64,000 nt of DNA, taken from the NCBI RefSeq assembly GCF_009707465.1, contig NZ_CP046120.1, positions 124,001-188,000 on the forward strand. The letters are read 5' to 3'. Positions 25,954-35,364 of the stretch are shown piece by piece. Origin of the DNA: Novosphingobium sp. Gsoil 351. GTDB taxonomy: Bacteria; Pseudomonadota; Alphaproteobacteria; Sphingomonadales; Sphingomonadaceae. The notes beneath the pieces were generated by a model. That model made no database searches. It worked only from the letters and a program-made list of their open reading frames with translations, and had not been told where the DNA came from. The stretch's first letter is position 1. Each line of letters begins with the position of its first letter. Made by a program: the position numbers and the translations under genes.

Positions 25954-26124
25954 ATGCTTGCTGCGATAGCCCTGACGGGCGGCGCCATCGCACTTTGGCG
26001 GCGCGGCGAGCGGAGGCGTCCTGCGCTGATGGCGCTGCTCGTCGCGGTCCTACTGGTCAACGTGGGCATCTGGACGCTACCCGACGCCTCGGGAGACGCG
26101 CCGGTGCAGAAATCTTTCGGGTAA
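25954..26124 (+). CDS. Small predicted membrane protein
   Basis: A 56-residue open frame starts at ATG 25954 (MLAAIALTGGAIALWRRGER) and ends at 26124. It has two hydrophobic stretches (about 1-15 and 24-42, ALMALLVAVLLVNVGIW) separated by a basic RRGERRR loop, then a polar tail ending APVQKSFG. An in-frame CTG start nine or eight codons upstream would lengthen the first membrane segment to a more normal size. It follows the DUF937 gene directly and converges with the hydrolase gene. The hydrophobic pattern and lack of another gene here support it moderately. Confidence 0.5.
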   Translation: MLAAIALTGGAIALWRRGERRRPALMALLVAVLLVNVGIWTLPDASGDAPVQKSFG

Positions 26125-26127
26125 CGC

Positions 26128-26784
26128 CTACTTGATCGGGGAATCCGGCGAGAGGCGCATGTCGAGATAGTTGTCGACCGAGTGCATCATGTCGTCGATC
26201 TCGTTCTCGAAGAAGTGGTTGGCGCGCGGGATCTCGTCGTGATGGATCGTGATGTGCTTCTGGGTGCGCAGCTTGTCGACCAGCTTCTGCACCGCGTTGG
26301 GGGTGACGACGGTATCCTGCGCCGCCTGGACGATGATTCCGGATGCGGGGCAGGGGGCAAGGAAGCTGAAATCATACATGTTGGCGGGCGGGTTGACTGA
26401 GATGAACCCGCGGATTTCGGGCCGCCGCATCAGCAACTGCATCCCGATCAGCGCGCCGAAGCTGAACCCGGCGATCCACGTAGTCTGTGCCTCGGGGTGG
26501 ATGGACTGCACCCAATCGAGCGCGGCTGCGGCGTCGGAAAGCTCGCCGATACCGTTGTCGAAGCTGCCCTGGCTGCGGCCCACCCCGCGAAAATTGAAGC
26601 GCAGCGTGGCAAACCCGCGCGCCACGAAGGTCTTGTAGAGCGCCTGAACAATCCGGTCGTTCATCGTGCCTCCGCCGTGGGGATGCGGATGAAGGATCAT
26701 CGCAACCGGCGCACGCGGGCGCGGGGACGGCTGAAAACGGCCTTCGAGACGGCCTTCGGGACCGGGAAAGATAACTGAGGGCAT
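26128..26784 (-). CDS. Alpha/beta hydrolase
   Basis: A 218-residue alpha/beta hydrolase fold protein of the YpfH/COG2945-like group: HPHPHGGGTMND near the oxyanion region, TLRFNFRGVGRSQG, the nucleophile elbow GFSFGALIG (Ser nucleophile), the acid region QAAQDTVVTP and the C-terminal His in RANHFFENE. The ATG at 26784 is chosen; upstream codons in the same frame do not resemble the family. It diverges from the cysteine desulfurase pair, an arrangement common in sphingomonads, but the substrate is unknown. Confidence 0.92.
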   Translation of the reverse strand: MPSVIFPGPEGRLEGRFQPSPRPRAPVAMILHPHPHGGGTMNDRIVQALYKTFVARGFATLRFNFRGVGRSQGSFDNGIGELSDAAAALDWVQSIHPEAQTTWIAGFSFGALIGMQLLMRRPEIRGFISVNPPANMYDFSFLAPCPASGIIVQAAQDTVVTPNAVQKLVDKLRTQKHITIHHDEIPRANHFFENEIDDMMHSVDNYLDMRLSPDSPIK

Positions 26785-26910
26785 GACGTTCCTGGTGTGC
26801 GACCGGTGCGAAGCGCGCGACGGGGCTGGATTAGAACCGCGCGCTATATAGAAACGACGCTCGTGAAAGCAACTTGAAGGACTCGCCGTCCCGCGCCGGG
26901 GCGATTTGGC

Positions 26911-27981
26911 ATGACCGACAGGATCTATCTCGACCATGCCGCAACCACCCCGCTGCGCCCCGCGGCGGCCGAGGCGATGCGCGAGGGGTTCGCGATGTGG
27001 GCCAACCCGTCAAGCCCGCACCAGGCCGGGCGGGCGGCGCGGGCGGCGCTGGAAGATGCCCGTGAGCGGATCGCCGAAGCGTTCAAGTGGGACGGCGAGG
27101 TGATCTTCACCAGCGGCGCAAGCGAAGCGGCGGCGATCGCGATGAGCCGGGCCAATGCCAGCGAGCGTTTCGTCAGCGGGGTCGAACACGATGCCGTGCT
27201 CGCGGCCGCGCCCGGCGCGCCGCGACTGGCGATCCTGCCCGATGGCGCTGTCGATCAGGAGCGGATGGAAGCGGTGCTGGCCAAGGCGAGCAATCCGGTG
27301 GTCGCGATCCAGCGGATCAATTCGGAGACCGGCAATTCGCAGAACTTGGGCGATCTGGTCGAGAGTGTCCACGATGCCGGGGGCCTGATCGTCTGCGACG
27401 TTGCGCAGAACGCGGGCAAGTATCGGATGCCGCACGACATCGACATGGCGATCGTTGCCGCGCACAAGTTCGGCGGGCCGATCGGGGCCGGCGCGCTGCT
27501 GGTCCGCGAGTTCGAGATGCTGGCACCCGATGGCGGCCACGAACGCGGCTACCGCCGGGGGACCGAGAACCTGCCGGGCATTCTCGGCATGGCGGCCGCG
27601 CTGGAGGACTGCGACTATCCCTATCTGGGGCATGGACCCTGCGAGGCGATGATGCGCTTCGCCGACGATGTCCGCGCTGCGGGCGGAACCTGGCTTGGCG
27701 ATCTGCTCGATGATCCGACCGCCTATATTCACGCCATCGCGATGCCGCGGCTGGCGGGCAGCGCGCAGCTAATGCGCTTCGACATGGCGGGAATCGCGAT
27801 CAGCCAGGGCAGTGCATGCTCGTCAGGCAGCCTGCGCCGCAGTCATGTGTTGCAGGCGATGGGGCTCAGCGCCGATCTGGCCGACCGGACAATTCGGGTG
27901 AGTCTGGGGTGGACCACCACGAACGCCGATATCGAACGGTTCCGCGAGGTGTGGCTGGCGATGGCCGGGGATACGCGATGA
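26911..27981 (+). CDS. Cysteine desulfurase (class V aminotransferase) 1
   Basis: A 356-residue NifS/IscS-type PLP enzyme. It starts with YLDHAATTPLRPAAAEAM, binds PLP through the Lys of AAHKFGGPIGAG, has the GTENLPGILGMA segment, and holds the catalytic Cys in GSACSSGSLRRSHVL. It releases sulfur from cysteine for Fe-S clusters or tRNA thiolation. The ATG at 26911 has no strong ribosome-binding site. Its stop overlaps the second desulfurase gene (ATGA). In sphingomonads such pairs occur near suf genes, but suf genes are not in this window. Confidence 0.93.
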   Translation: MTDRIYLDHAATTPLRPAAAEAMREGFAMWANPSSPHQAGRAARAALEDARERIAEAFKWDGEVIFTSGASEAAAIAMSRANASERFVSGVEHDAVLAAAPGAPRLAILPDGAVDQERMEAVLAKASNPVVAIQRINSETGNSQNLGDLVESVHDAGGLIVCDVAQNAGKYRMPHDIDMAIVAAHKFGGPIGAGALLVREFEMLAPDGGHERGYRRGTENLPGILGMAAALEDCDYPYLGHGPCEAMMRFADDVRAAGGTWLGDLLDDPTAYIHAIAMPRLAGSAQLMRFDMAGIAISQGSACSSGSLRRSHVLQAMGLSADLADRTIRVSLGWTTTNADIERFREVWLAMAGDTR

Positions 27982-29390
27982 TCTACCTCGACTACCAGGC
28001 CACCACGCCGCTCGCGCCCGAGGCGCGCGAAACGATGCTGCCGTGGCTGAGCGGGCCGGAAGCGATGGGGTTCGCAAACCCGCATTCGCCGCACCGGCCC
28101 GGGCGCGCGGCGGCGGCTGCGGTCGAGGTGGCGCGCGAGCAGGTGGCGGGGCTGTTTCCGCCGGGCGGGCGCGTGATCTTCACCTCGGGCGCGACAGAGG
28201 CGCTCAATCTGGCGATCTTCGGCAGCGATACCAAGATCATGACGGTTTCTGCGGTCGAGCACGCGGCCGTGCTCGACACGGCGGAGGAATGGGATCCGTG
28301 CGCGGTCGTCCTGCCTGTCGATGGTGAAGGTATGGTCGATCCAGACGTACCGCTACGCGACGACCTCGGATTGATCGCGGTGATGCAGGTCAACAACGAA
28401 ATCGGCACGATCCAGCCGATAGCCGCGCTCGCTCGCCGGGCCCGGGCGATGGGCGCGCTGTTCGTCTGTGACGCGGTGCAGGGTGCCGGCAAACTCGCGC
28501 CGCCCGCCGACACCGATTTGATCGCGGTTTCTGCGCACAAGATATACGGCCCAAAGGGCATCGGCGCGCTGTGGGTACGCGACGGGATCGAGCTGAGGCC
28601 GGCGACACGCGGCGGCGGACAGGAGCAAGGCTTGCGTTCGGGCACGCTCAGCCCGGCGCTGTGCGCAGGGTTCGGGGCCGCCGCGGCGCTTGCGCTAAAG
28701 CTGCGGACAAGCGAGGCACAGCATGTGGAAAACCTGTGGGAAACCTTGCGCGCGGCGCTCCCCGGATGGACGCTCAACGGCAGCGCCATCGCGCGCTGGA
28801 AGGGCAACCTCAACTTGCGCCGAGATGGCCTCGATGTCGCCCGCCTCATGTCGGACTGCCGCGAGCTTGCGTTCAGCGCGGGATCGGCCTGCGCCAGCGG
28901 ATCGGGCCGTCCCAGCCACGTCCTGCGCGCGATCGGACTGAGCGATGCTCAGGCCAAGTCGTCGATCCGGCTCGGCTTCGGCCGCTACACCACGCTGGCC
29001 GAAGTGCAGGACGCCGCTGCGATGATCCGCGATGCCGCCGCGAGCCAGGGGCTTGTGAGCGTCACCGTCACGTTCGTCACCGAGAAGGGCGAGCGCGTGT
29101 CCGCCAGCGCCAAAGCGGGCGACCGCCTGCTCGAAGTAGGACAGGCGGCGGGAATGCCGCTCGAAGGCACCTGCGAGGGGCAGATGGCCTGCTCGACCTG
29201 TCACGTCATCGTCGCGCCCGAATGGTTCGATCGGCTGCCGCCCGCGGTCGACGACGAGGAAGACATGCTCGACCTCGCCGCTCAGGTCACCCGGACCAGC
29301 CGCCTGTCGTGCCAGATCGTCCTGAACCCCGCCCTTGATGGCCTGGAGGTGCGGATACCGGGCGAAGCTGTGGACATGCAGCGGCGCTGA
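27978..29390 (+). CDS. Cysteine desulfurase 2 apparently fused to 2Fe-2S ferredoxin
   Basis: Residues 1-355 are a second NifS/IscS-type desulfurase (YLDYQATTPLAPEARETML, PLP Lys in SAHKIYGPKGIGAL, catalytic Cys in GSACASGSGRPSHVL). From about residue 360 an adrenodoxin-type ferredoxin follows (VTFVTEKGERVSA; cluster ligands in CEGQMACSTC, and Cys in SRLSCQIVLNP). In the DNA the two are one 470-residue frame. However, if the G-run at 29048-29051 carries one extra G, the desulfurase would end at TGA 29056-29058, overlapping a GTG start for the ferredoxin (GTGA). Given the other indels here, two coupled genes are likely. Confidence 0.88.
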   Translation: MIYLDYQATTPLAPEARETMLPWLSGPEAMGFANPHSPHRPGRAAAAAVEVAREQVAGLFPPGGRVIFTSGATEALNLAIFGSDTKIMTVSAVEHAAVLDTAEEWDPCAVVLPVDGEGMVDPDVPLRDDLGLIAVMQVNNEIGTIQPIAALARRARAMGALFVCDAVQGAGKLAPPADTDLIAVSAHKIYGPKGIGALWVRDGIELRPATRGGGQEQGLRSGTLSPALCAGFGAAAALALKLRTSEAQHVENLWETLRAALPGWTLNGSAIARWKGNLNLRRDGLDVARLMSDCRELAFSAGSACASGSGRPSHVLRAIGLSDAQAKSSIRLGFGRYTTLAEVQDAAAMIRDAAASQGLVSVTVTFVTEKGERVSASAKAGDRLLEVGQAAGMPLEGTCEGQMACSTCHVIVAPEWFDRLPPAVDDEEDMLDLAAQVTRTSRLSCQIVLNPALDGLEVRIPGEAVDMQRR

Positions 29391-29432
29391 GCCTTGGCGG
29401 GCCGAGTCCGCGCCTGCTAGGGCGGCGGCGCA

Positions 29433-31718
29433 ATGCCCACCGACACCACCAGCCCCGATCCCTTCGACGCGATCGTCGATGCCCCGTTCGACAGCGCGCT
29501 GTCCGAGCGGTACCTCGTCTATGCGCTCTCGACGATCACCGCGCGTTCGCTGCCTGATCTGCGCGACGGGCTGAAGCCGGTGCACCGCCGCCTGCTCTGG
29601 GCGATGCGCCAGCTCAGGCTCGATCCCGGACAGGCCTACAAGAAATCGGCGCGCGTGGTCGGCGACGTCATCGGCAAGTACCATCCGCACGGCGATCAGT
29701 CGGTCTACGACGCGATGGTCCGGCTCGCGCAGGATTTTTCGCTACGCTATCCGCTGGTCGAGGGGCAGGGCAACTTCGGCAACATCGACGGCGATAACCC
29801 TGCCGCCTATCGCTACACCGAAGCGCGCCTGACGAGGACCGCGATCCAGTTGATGGCCGGTCTCGAAGACGGCACGGTCGACTACCACCCGACCTACAAC
29901 GGCGAGGACGAAGAGCCCGAGATATTTCCCGGGCTGTTTCCCAACCTGATCGCTAACGGGTCGAGCGGGATCGCGGTCGGCATGGCCACCAACATTCCGA
30001 GCCACAACGTAGCCGAGATCGTCGACGCCACGCTGCTGCTGATCGACAACCCCCACGCCGAGCATGCCGAGCTGATGCAGGTGTTCCACGGTCCCGACTT
30101 CGCCACCGGCGGAGTGGTGGTCGACAGCCCCGCGGCGATCTCAGCTGCCTATGAGACCGGCAAGGGCGCGATCCGGCTGCGCGGCCGGTTCTCGATCGGG
30201 CGCGGCAAGGACGGCGTGTGGGAGGACAGCGGCGTCGAGAAGCTGGCGGGCGGCCAGTGGCAGCTGGTGATCAGCGAAATCCCGTACCAGGTGCAGAAGG
30301 GCAAGCTGATCGAGCAGATCGCCCAACTGATCGCCGATCGCAAACTGCCGATCCTCGAGGATATCCGCGACGAGAGCGACGAGGCGATCCGGCTCGTGTT
30401 CGTGCCGAAAAGCCGCAACGTCGATCCCGAACTGCTCAAGGAATCGCTCTACAAGCTGACCGATCTGGAATCCCGCTTCGGGCTCAACCTCAACGTTCTC
30501 GACGCCGGACGCACGCCCGGCGTGCTCAGCCTCAAGCTGGTGCTCCAGGAATGGATCAAGAGCCAGATCGAGATTCTGATCCGCCGCTCGCAACACCGCC
30601 TGGAAAAGATCGCGGCGCGGCTCGAGCTGGTCGAAGGCTTCATCGTCGCCTTTCTGAACCTTGACCGGATCATCGCGATCATCCGCACCGAGGACGAGCC
30701 CAAGCCGGTGATAATGGCCGAGTTTGAATTGACCGACCGCCAGGCCGAAGCGATCCTCAATATGCGGCTGCGGAGCTTGCGCAAACTAGAGGAAATGGAG
30801 CTGCGCAAGGAGCACTCCGACCTGTTGGCCGAGCGCGACGAGCTTCAGAAGCTGCTCGAAAGCCCGGCGCGCCAGCGCACCCGGCTCAAGCGCGATCTGG
30901 CCGCGTTGCGCAAGGACTACGCCGAAGACACCTTGCTCGGCCGCCGCCGCACCACCATCGCCGAGGCCGCGCCGACGCGCGAGTTCAGCATGGACGCGAT
31001 GATCGAGAAGGAGCCGGTGACGGTTATCCTCTCGGCCCGTGGGTGGATTAGGGCGGCCAAGGGCCACGAACCGCTCGATCGCGAGTTCAAGTTCAAGGAA
31101 GGCGACGGCCCCGCCTTCGCGCTCCACGCCCAGACCACCGACAAACTGCTGATCGCGGCGGACAACGGGCGGTTTTATACCTTGGGCGCCGACAAACTCC
31201 CCGGCGCGCGCGGCTTCGGCGAACCGCTACGGACGATGCTCGACATAGATCCGGAAGCCCAGGTGGTGGCGCTTCTGGTTCACAAGCCTAAGGCACAGTT
31301 GCTGCTGGCCTCGAATGTTGGGCGCGGGTTCGCCGCCGAAAGCGACGAACTTCTGGCCGAGACCCGCAAGGGCAGGGGCGTGGTCACCACCAAGCCCGGG
31401 GTCAAGCTGGCGGTTGTCCGCGAAATACCTCCCGAACACGACCACGTCGCCGTGGTCGGCGAAAATCGAAAGCTTGTGCTGTTCAATCTGGAGGAGCTGC
31501 CCGTAATGGCGCGCGGGCAGGGCGTGACGCTGCAACGCTACAAGGACGGTGGCCTGGCCGACGCGACCACGCTGAGGCTGGAGGACGGGCTGAGCTGGAA
31601 GATGGGCGGCGAGACGGGGCGGACGCGGACCGAGAGCGATATGCGCTTGTGGAAGGTGGCGCGGGGGGCTGCCGGGAGATTGCCTCCGGGCGGGTTTCCC
31701 CGGGACAACAAGTTCTAA
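29433..31718 (+). CDS. parC: DNA topoisomerase IV subunit A
   Basis: A 761-residue type IIA topoisomerase A subunit: YALSTITARSLPDLRDGLKP, the winged-helix segment KYHPHGDQSVYDAMVRLAQD, the active-site Tyr at about 128 (YRYTEARLTRTAIQ), a coiled-coil gate and a C-terminal beta-pinwheel. The length and lack of a canonical GyrA box point to ParC rather than GyrA. The position equal to E. coli ParC Ser80 is Gln89, as is usual in alphaproteobacterial ParC. Together with ParE it decatenates daughter chromosomes; parE lies 5 kb away on the other strand. Confidence 0.95.
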   Translation: MPTDTTSPDPFDAIVDAPFDSALSERYLVYALSTITARSLPDLRDGLKPVHRRLLWAMRQLRLDPGQAYKKSARVVGDVIGKYHPHGDQSVYDAMVRLAQDFSLRYPLVEGQGNFGNIDGDNPAAYRYTEARLTRTAIQLMAGLEDGTVDYHPTYNGEDEEPEIFPGLFPNLIANGSSGIAVGMATNIPSHNVAEIVDATLLLIDNPHAEHAELMQVFHGPDFATGGVVVDSPAAISAAYETGKGAIRLRGRFSIGRGKDGVWEDSGVEKLAGGQWQLVISEIPYQVQKGKLIEQIAQLIADRKLPILEDIRDESDEAIRLVFVPKSRNVDPELLKESLYKLTDLESRFGLNLNVLDAGRTPGVLSLKLVLQEWIKSQIEILIRRSQHRLEKIAARLELVEGFIVAFLNLDRIIAIIRTEDEPKPVIMAEFELTDRQAEAILNMRLRSLRKLEEMELRKEHSDLLAERDELQKLLESPARQRTRLKRDLAALRKDYAEDTLLGRRRTTIAEAAPTREFSMDAMIEKEPVTVILSARGWIRAAKGHEPLDREFKFKEGDGPAFALHAQTTDKLLIAADNGRFYTLGADKLPGARGFGEPLRTMLDIDPEAQVVALLVHKPKAQLLLASNVGRGFAAESDELLAETRKGRGVVTTKPGVKLAVVREIPPEHDHVAVVGENRKLVLFNLEELPVMARGQGVTLQRYKDGGLADATTLRLEDGLSWKMGGETGRTRTESDMRLWKVARGAAGRLPPGGFPRDNKF

Positions 31719-31722
31719 CGCG

Positions 31723-33034
31723 TCAGGCCAGCGCCAGTTCGGGAGCCGCGTTTCGCCGTACCGGCGCGCTTTCGGGCAGGAACATACCGGCAATCGCTGC
31801 GATGAGGGCGACCGCAGTCAGGTACCAGCAGATCGACAGGGGATCGCCGGTGACGTGGATCAGCCATTCCAGCACGAGCTGCGTGGTGCCGCCGACCAAG
31901 GTGACCGGCAGGGTGTAGATCAGCGCGAGTGACGTCGCGCGGGTTTGCTGCGGCAGCATCTCCGCGATAGCCGCGTAGATCGCTCCTGCGCCAATCGCCA
32001 CGGGCATGACCAACAGCGCGGCAGCGGCGATGGTCACCGCAGGCTCAGGAGAGGCCAGTTGCCAGCTCAGTATTGGCGTGATCATCGCAGCGTAGAGCAA
32101 TCGGCTTGCCCACGATGAACGGTTTGCGTCCGAAGCGATCGCTCAGCGCGCCGCCGCCCAGCGAAAATATCAAGCCGATCACGTATCCGGAAACCTGCCC
32201 CGCGAGCGCGACGCTCGGTGGGAAATTCAGCTTCGACTGCACATAGCTGGCCTGATAATTGAATGCGTAGGTTGAAATCGTCCCCGATGCGATGAGGATG
32301 CAGCCGATCACGCAAGTCCGTATGTATGACGCGTCAGCAGGCGGGGACAGCACCGGCCTGGCGGCATCGCCGTGGGTTTCAGGAATGGATTTCCGAATGA
32401 CCAATGCGAAGGGAACGATCACCAGACCCGCGCCAAGCGCTATTCGCCATCCAAAGGTTTGAAGGTCTTGTGCGGACATCGTCAGGCTGATCATGAGACC
32501 TACGGCCGCGCCGCAAGCTCCAGAGATCTGCTGGCTGGCCTGCTGCCAGCTGATCACCCACCCGCGACGATGCTGGGCGGAAGCTTCGATCATGTAGCTG
32601 GAGGCAGCGCCCACCTCACCGCCTAGGGCGAATCCCTGAACCAGCCGTGCAACAATCGCGAGCACCGGCGCCGCGATTCCAATCGTCGCGTAGCCCGGGG
32701 TGAAAACCAGCATGCTCGTGCCCAAGCCCATCAACACCATGCTGAGCATCAGGACGGGCTTTCGACCGGTGCGATCTGACAGGCGGCCGAGATACCAGGC
32801 CCCGACCGGGCGAGCCAGGAAGCCGGCGCCAAAAGTAGCGAACGAGGCCATCAACGTGGCATAATCGCTGCTCGATGGAAAAAAGGTCCGGCCGATCTGG
32901 ATCGCGAAGAAGGTGAAGGTGACGAAGTCGTAGAACTCGAGCGCGTTGCCGACACCTGCCGCGGCCACGGCGCGCCGTGCTTCGCGCTTGTCGAACATCT
33001 CGCTGCCTGAGGCTGCCTGCGAAGCTTCGGACAT
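31723..33034 (-). pseudogene. MFS transporter (metabolite:H+ symporter type), frameshifted
   Basis: From ATG 33034 the frame encodes ten or so membrane helices of a ProP/KgtP-like sugar-porter-fold transporter, with VTFTFFAIQIGRTFFP, GRLSDRTGRKPVL after helix 2 and QGFALGGEVG. After DRFGRKPFIVGKP the frame is lost near 32097-32102; the last three helices (LLYAAMITPILSW, IGAGAIYAAIAEMLPQQTRA, then the end) are in another frame down to 31723. One extra base explains it. The substrate is probably a small dicarboxylate, betaine or aromatic acid, as for relatives. Convergent with parC. Confidence 0.88.
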
Positions 33035-33110
33035 GGTGCCCCCCCGGTGCCACGCGCATGACCGTCAAGGTCCGCCGCCTCGCGCAGGGGAACACGCAAC
33101 CACGCGCGCG

Positions 33111-33914
33111 TCAATGCGAGGGCTGAAGCGCCAAAACGTCTCCGACAGCGACAGACGTCATCGAGAGCGCCCCATCCAGCGTATCGTTGAAGATCGCCAC
33201 CTCATCCCCCGGCAGCCTTGCGCCCGCGGCGTAGAGCAGCGGCAGGAAATGCTCGCCGCTGTTTACCGCGAATGTGGCGGGTTCATCGCTCAGCGCTGCG
33301 GCGGAAAGAAGTGGGGCTTCGTCACCGACCGCCAGCGCGGCGTTGATCTCCTCGCGGAACGCCAGCGCCCACTCGGGCTGCGTCCCCGCCACCTGTCGCC
33401 ACAGCGCCAGGTTGTGGACCACATTGCCGCTGGCGACGATCAGCACACCCTCGTCGCGCAACGGCGCGAGCTTGCCGCCCAGCGCAAGATGTTCGGCCGG
33501 TGTCAGCGAGCGGTCGAGGCTCATTGCCACCAGCGGAATGTCGGCCTCCGGGTACATCGGCTGGAGCACGCCCCACACGCCGTGATCGAAACCCCAGGTA
33601 TCGTCCCGGACGATGCGATCCTCGCCGAGCAATTCCCCGACGCGATCCGCCAGCCATGCCGAACCCGGCGCGGGGTAGCGGATGTCAAAGAGTTCCTGCG
33701 GGAAACCGCGAAAGTCGTGGATCGTACGAGGGTTTTCGCCGGCCGTCAGGTGCGTCCGGCCGTGCGTTTCCCAGTGCGCGGTGATCGCCAGGATTGCGCG
33801 AGGGCGGGGCAACGTGCGGCCCAGTTCCTGCCACGCGCGGCGTTCGGGGCCATCGGTGATCGTGGTCATCGGCGAGCCGTGGCCGAGAAACAGGGCGGGG
33901 AGGCGTTGGGTCAT
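33111..33914 (-). CDS. LigB-type extradiol dioxygenase (YgiD/DODA-like)
   Basis: A 267-residue class III extradiol ring-cleavage dioxygenase: LFLGHGSPM holds a metal-binding His near residue 12, followed by ITAHWETHG, DFRGFPQELFDIRYPAPG, the GFDHGVWGVLQPMYP block and IVASGNVVHNL. The family includes E. coli YgiD (4,5-DOPA extradiol dioxygenase) and plant betalain enzymes; the natural substrate in bacteria is often unknown. It lies 76 bases upstream of the MFS transporter in the same direction, so the two may be co-expressed for uptake and cleavage of an aromatic compound, which is inference. Confidence 0.92.
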   Translation of the reverse strand: MTQRLPALFLGHGSPMTTITDGPERRAWQELGRTLPRPRAILAITAHWETHGRTHLTAGENPRTIHDFRGFPQELFDIRYPAPGSAWLADRVGELLGEDRIVRDDTWGFDHGVWGVLQPMYPEADIPLVAMSLDRSLTPAEHLALGGKLAPLRDEGVLIVASGNVVHNLALWRQVAGTQPEWALAFREEINAALAVGDEAPLLSAAALSDEPATFAVNSGEHFLPLLYAAGARLPGDEVAIFNDTLDGALSMTSVAVGDVLALQPSH

Positions 33915-34178
33915 GAGAGGCTAGGTGGCCAGCGCCTGGAACGGTTCAAGGCACACCGGTGATACCGCCGAATTCATTTTCCTACAGGGGCGCCAGCAGC
34001 GTACGCGAGATTCATGGTTTGTTCGCAAGACCAGTCGATGAGGAGCCGTCTCGGGTGGCGGCGCCGACGCTCCACGCCCCTCGTTCCCGAAGGCCACAGC
34101 GCCTTTAGAAAAAGTGCAATCCGCGCAGAGGTTTACCGGCGAAAGTCACAGGTTTTAAAACGCCGTATCGCGGTCCAC
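33915..34178. other. Intergenic region without recognisable gene
   Basis: These 264 bases separate the LigB-type gene from the 3' end of the VWA gene, both on the minus strand. Open frames here are extensions or shadows of neighbours. A TTTTAAAA palindrome at about 34154-34161 and generally lower GC are consistent with a promoter or terminator region, but no clear stem with T-run or promoter pair is seen. Confidence 0.5.
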
Positions 34179-35360
34179 TCAATGCTTCTTGCGCGTGAGT
34201 TCCCGCATCGCATCGTCGAGCCCGGCCAGGGTCAGCGGGAACATGCTGCCGCCGACCATGTCCTTGATCATCTTGGTGGATTGCGAATAGCCCCACTGCT
34301 TTTCGGGCACCGGATTGAGCCAGACCGTCGCCGGATAGATGTGAGCGACGCGATCGACCCACACCGCGCCCGATTCTTCGTTGAAGTGCTCGACCGAGCC
34401 GCCGGGGTGGCTGATCTCGTAGGGACTCATCGCGGCGTCGCCGATGAAGATGACTTTGTAGTCGTGGCCGAACTTATGGAGGATGTCCCAGGTCGGGGTT
34501 CGTTCAGACCAGCGGCGGCGGTTGTCCTTCCACACGCTCTCATAGAGGCAGTTGTGGAAGTAGAAGAACTCGAGGTTCTTGAACTCGGAGCTTGCTGCGG
34601 AAAACAGCTCTTCGCACAGCTTGATCCACGGATCCATCGAGCCGCCGACGTCGAGGAACAGCAGCACCTTGACCGCATTGTGCCTTTCGGGCCGCATGTG
34701 GATGTCGAGCCAGCCCTGGCGCGCGGTGCCGTCGATCGTCGCGTCGAGATCGAGCTCCTCGGCGTTGCCTTCGCGGGCGAAGCGGCGCAGGCGGCGCAGC
34801 GCGATCTTGATGTTGCGGGTGCCGAGTTCGCGGGTGTTGTCGAGGTTGGCGAACTCGCGCTTTTCCCAGACTTTAAGCGCGCGCTTGTGTTTGCTTTCGC
34901 CGCCGATGCGGACGCCTTCGGGATTGTAGCCCGAATTGCCGTAGGGCGAGGTACCGCCGGTACCGACCCACTTGTTGCCGCCCTGATGCCGTTTCTGCTG
35001 TTCTTCCAAACGCTTCTTGAGCGTCTCCATGATCTCTTCCCAGGAACCAAGCGCCTTAATAGCCTCCATCTCCTCGGGGCTGAGGAACTTCTCGGCGACG
35101 GCCTTCAGCCAGTCCTCGGGGACATCGACCGGCTTCTGGCCATAGTCTGTGAGCAGGCCCTTGAAGACCTTGTTGAACACCTGGTCGAAGCGGTCGAGCA
35201 GGCCCTCGTCCTTCACGAAGGTCGCGCGGCTGAGATAGTAGAACGCCTCGGGCGTCTGGTCGATCACGTCCTTGTCGAGCGCCTCGAGCAGCGTCAGGTG
35301 CTCCTTGAACGAAGCCTTTATCCCCGCCTCGCGCAACTCGTCGATGAAGTTGAAGAACAT
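34179..35360 (-). CDS. CoxE-like von Willebrand factor A domain protein
   Basis: A 393-residue protein: an N-terminal helical part (about 1-200, FFNFIDELREAGIKASFKEH) with a basic linker, then a VWA domain starting VKVLLFLDVGGSMDPWIKLC at about 225. The MIDAS signature reads D-V-G-G-S instead of D-x-S-x-S, a variant I associate with this subfamily. It partners the MoxR ATPase upstream (moxR-GFA-VWA, 4-base gaps); such pairs resemble CoxD/CoxE and act as AAA+/VWA chaperone modules, for example in metal insertion or complex activation. The client here is unknown. The ATG at 35360 is close behind the GFA stop. Confidence 0.9.
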   Translation of the reverse strand: MFFNFIDELREAGIKASFKEHLTLLEALDKDVIDQTPEAFYYLSRATFVKDEGLLDRFDQVFNKVFKGLLTDYGQKPVDVPEDWLKAVAEKFLSPEEMEAIKALGSWEEIMETLKKRLEEQQKRHQGGNKWVGTGGTSPYGNSGYNPEGVRIGGESKHKRALKVWEKREFANLDNTRELGTRNIKIALRRLRRFAREGNAEELDLDATIDGTARQGWLDIHMRPERHNAVKVLLFLDVGGSMDPWIKLCEELFSAASSEFKNLEFFYFHNCLYESVWKDNRRRWSERTPTWDILHKFGHDYKVIFIGDAAMSPYEISHPGGSVEHFNEESGAVWVDRVAHIYPATVWLNPVPEKQWGYSQSTKMIKDMVGGSMFPLTLAGLDDAMRELTRKKH

Positions 35361-35364
35361 CGCG

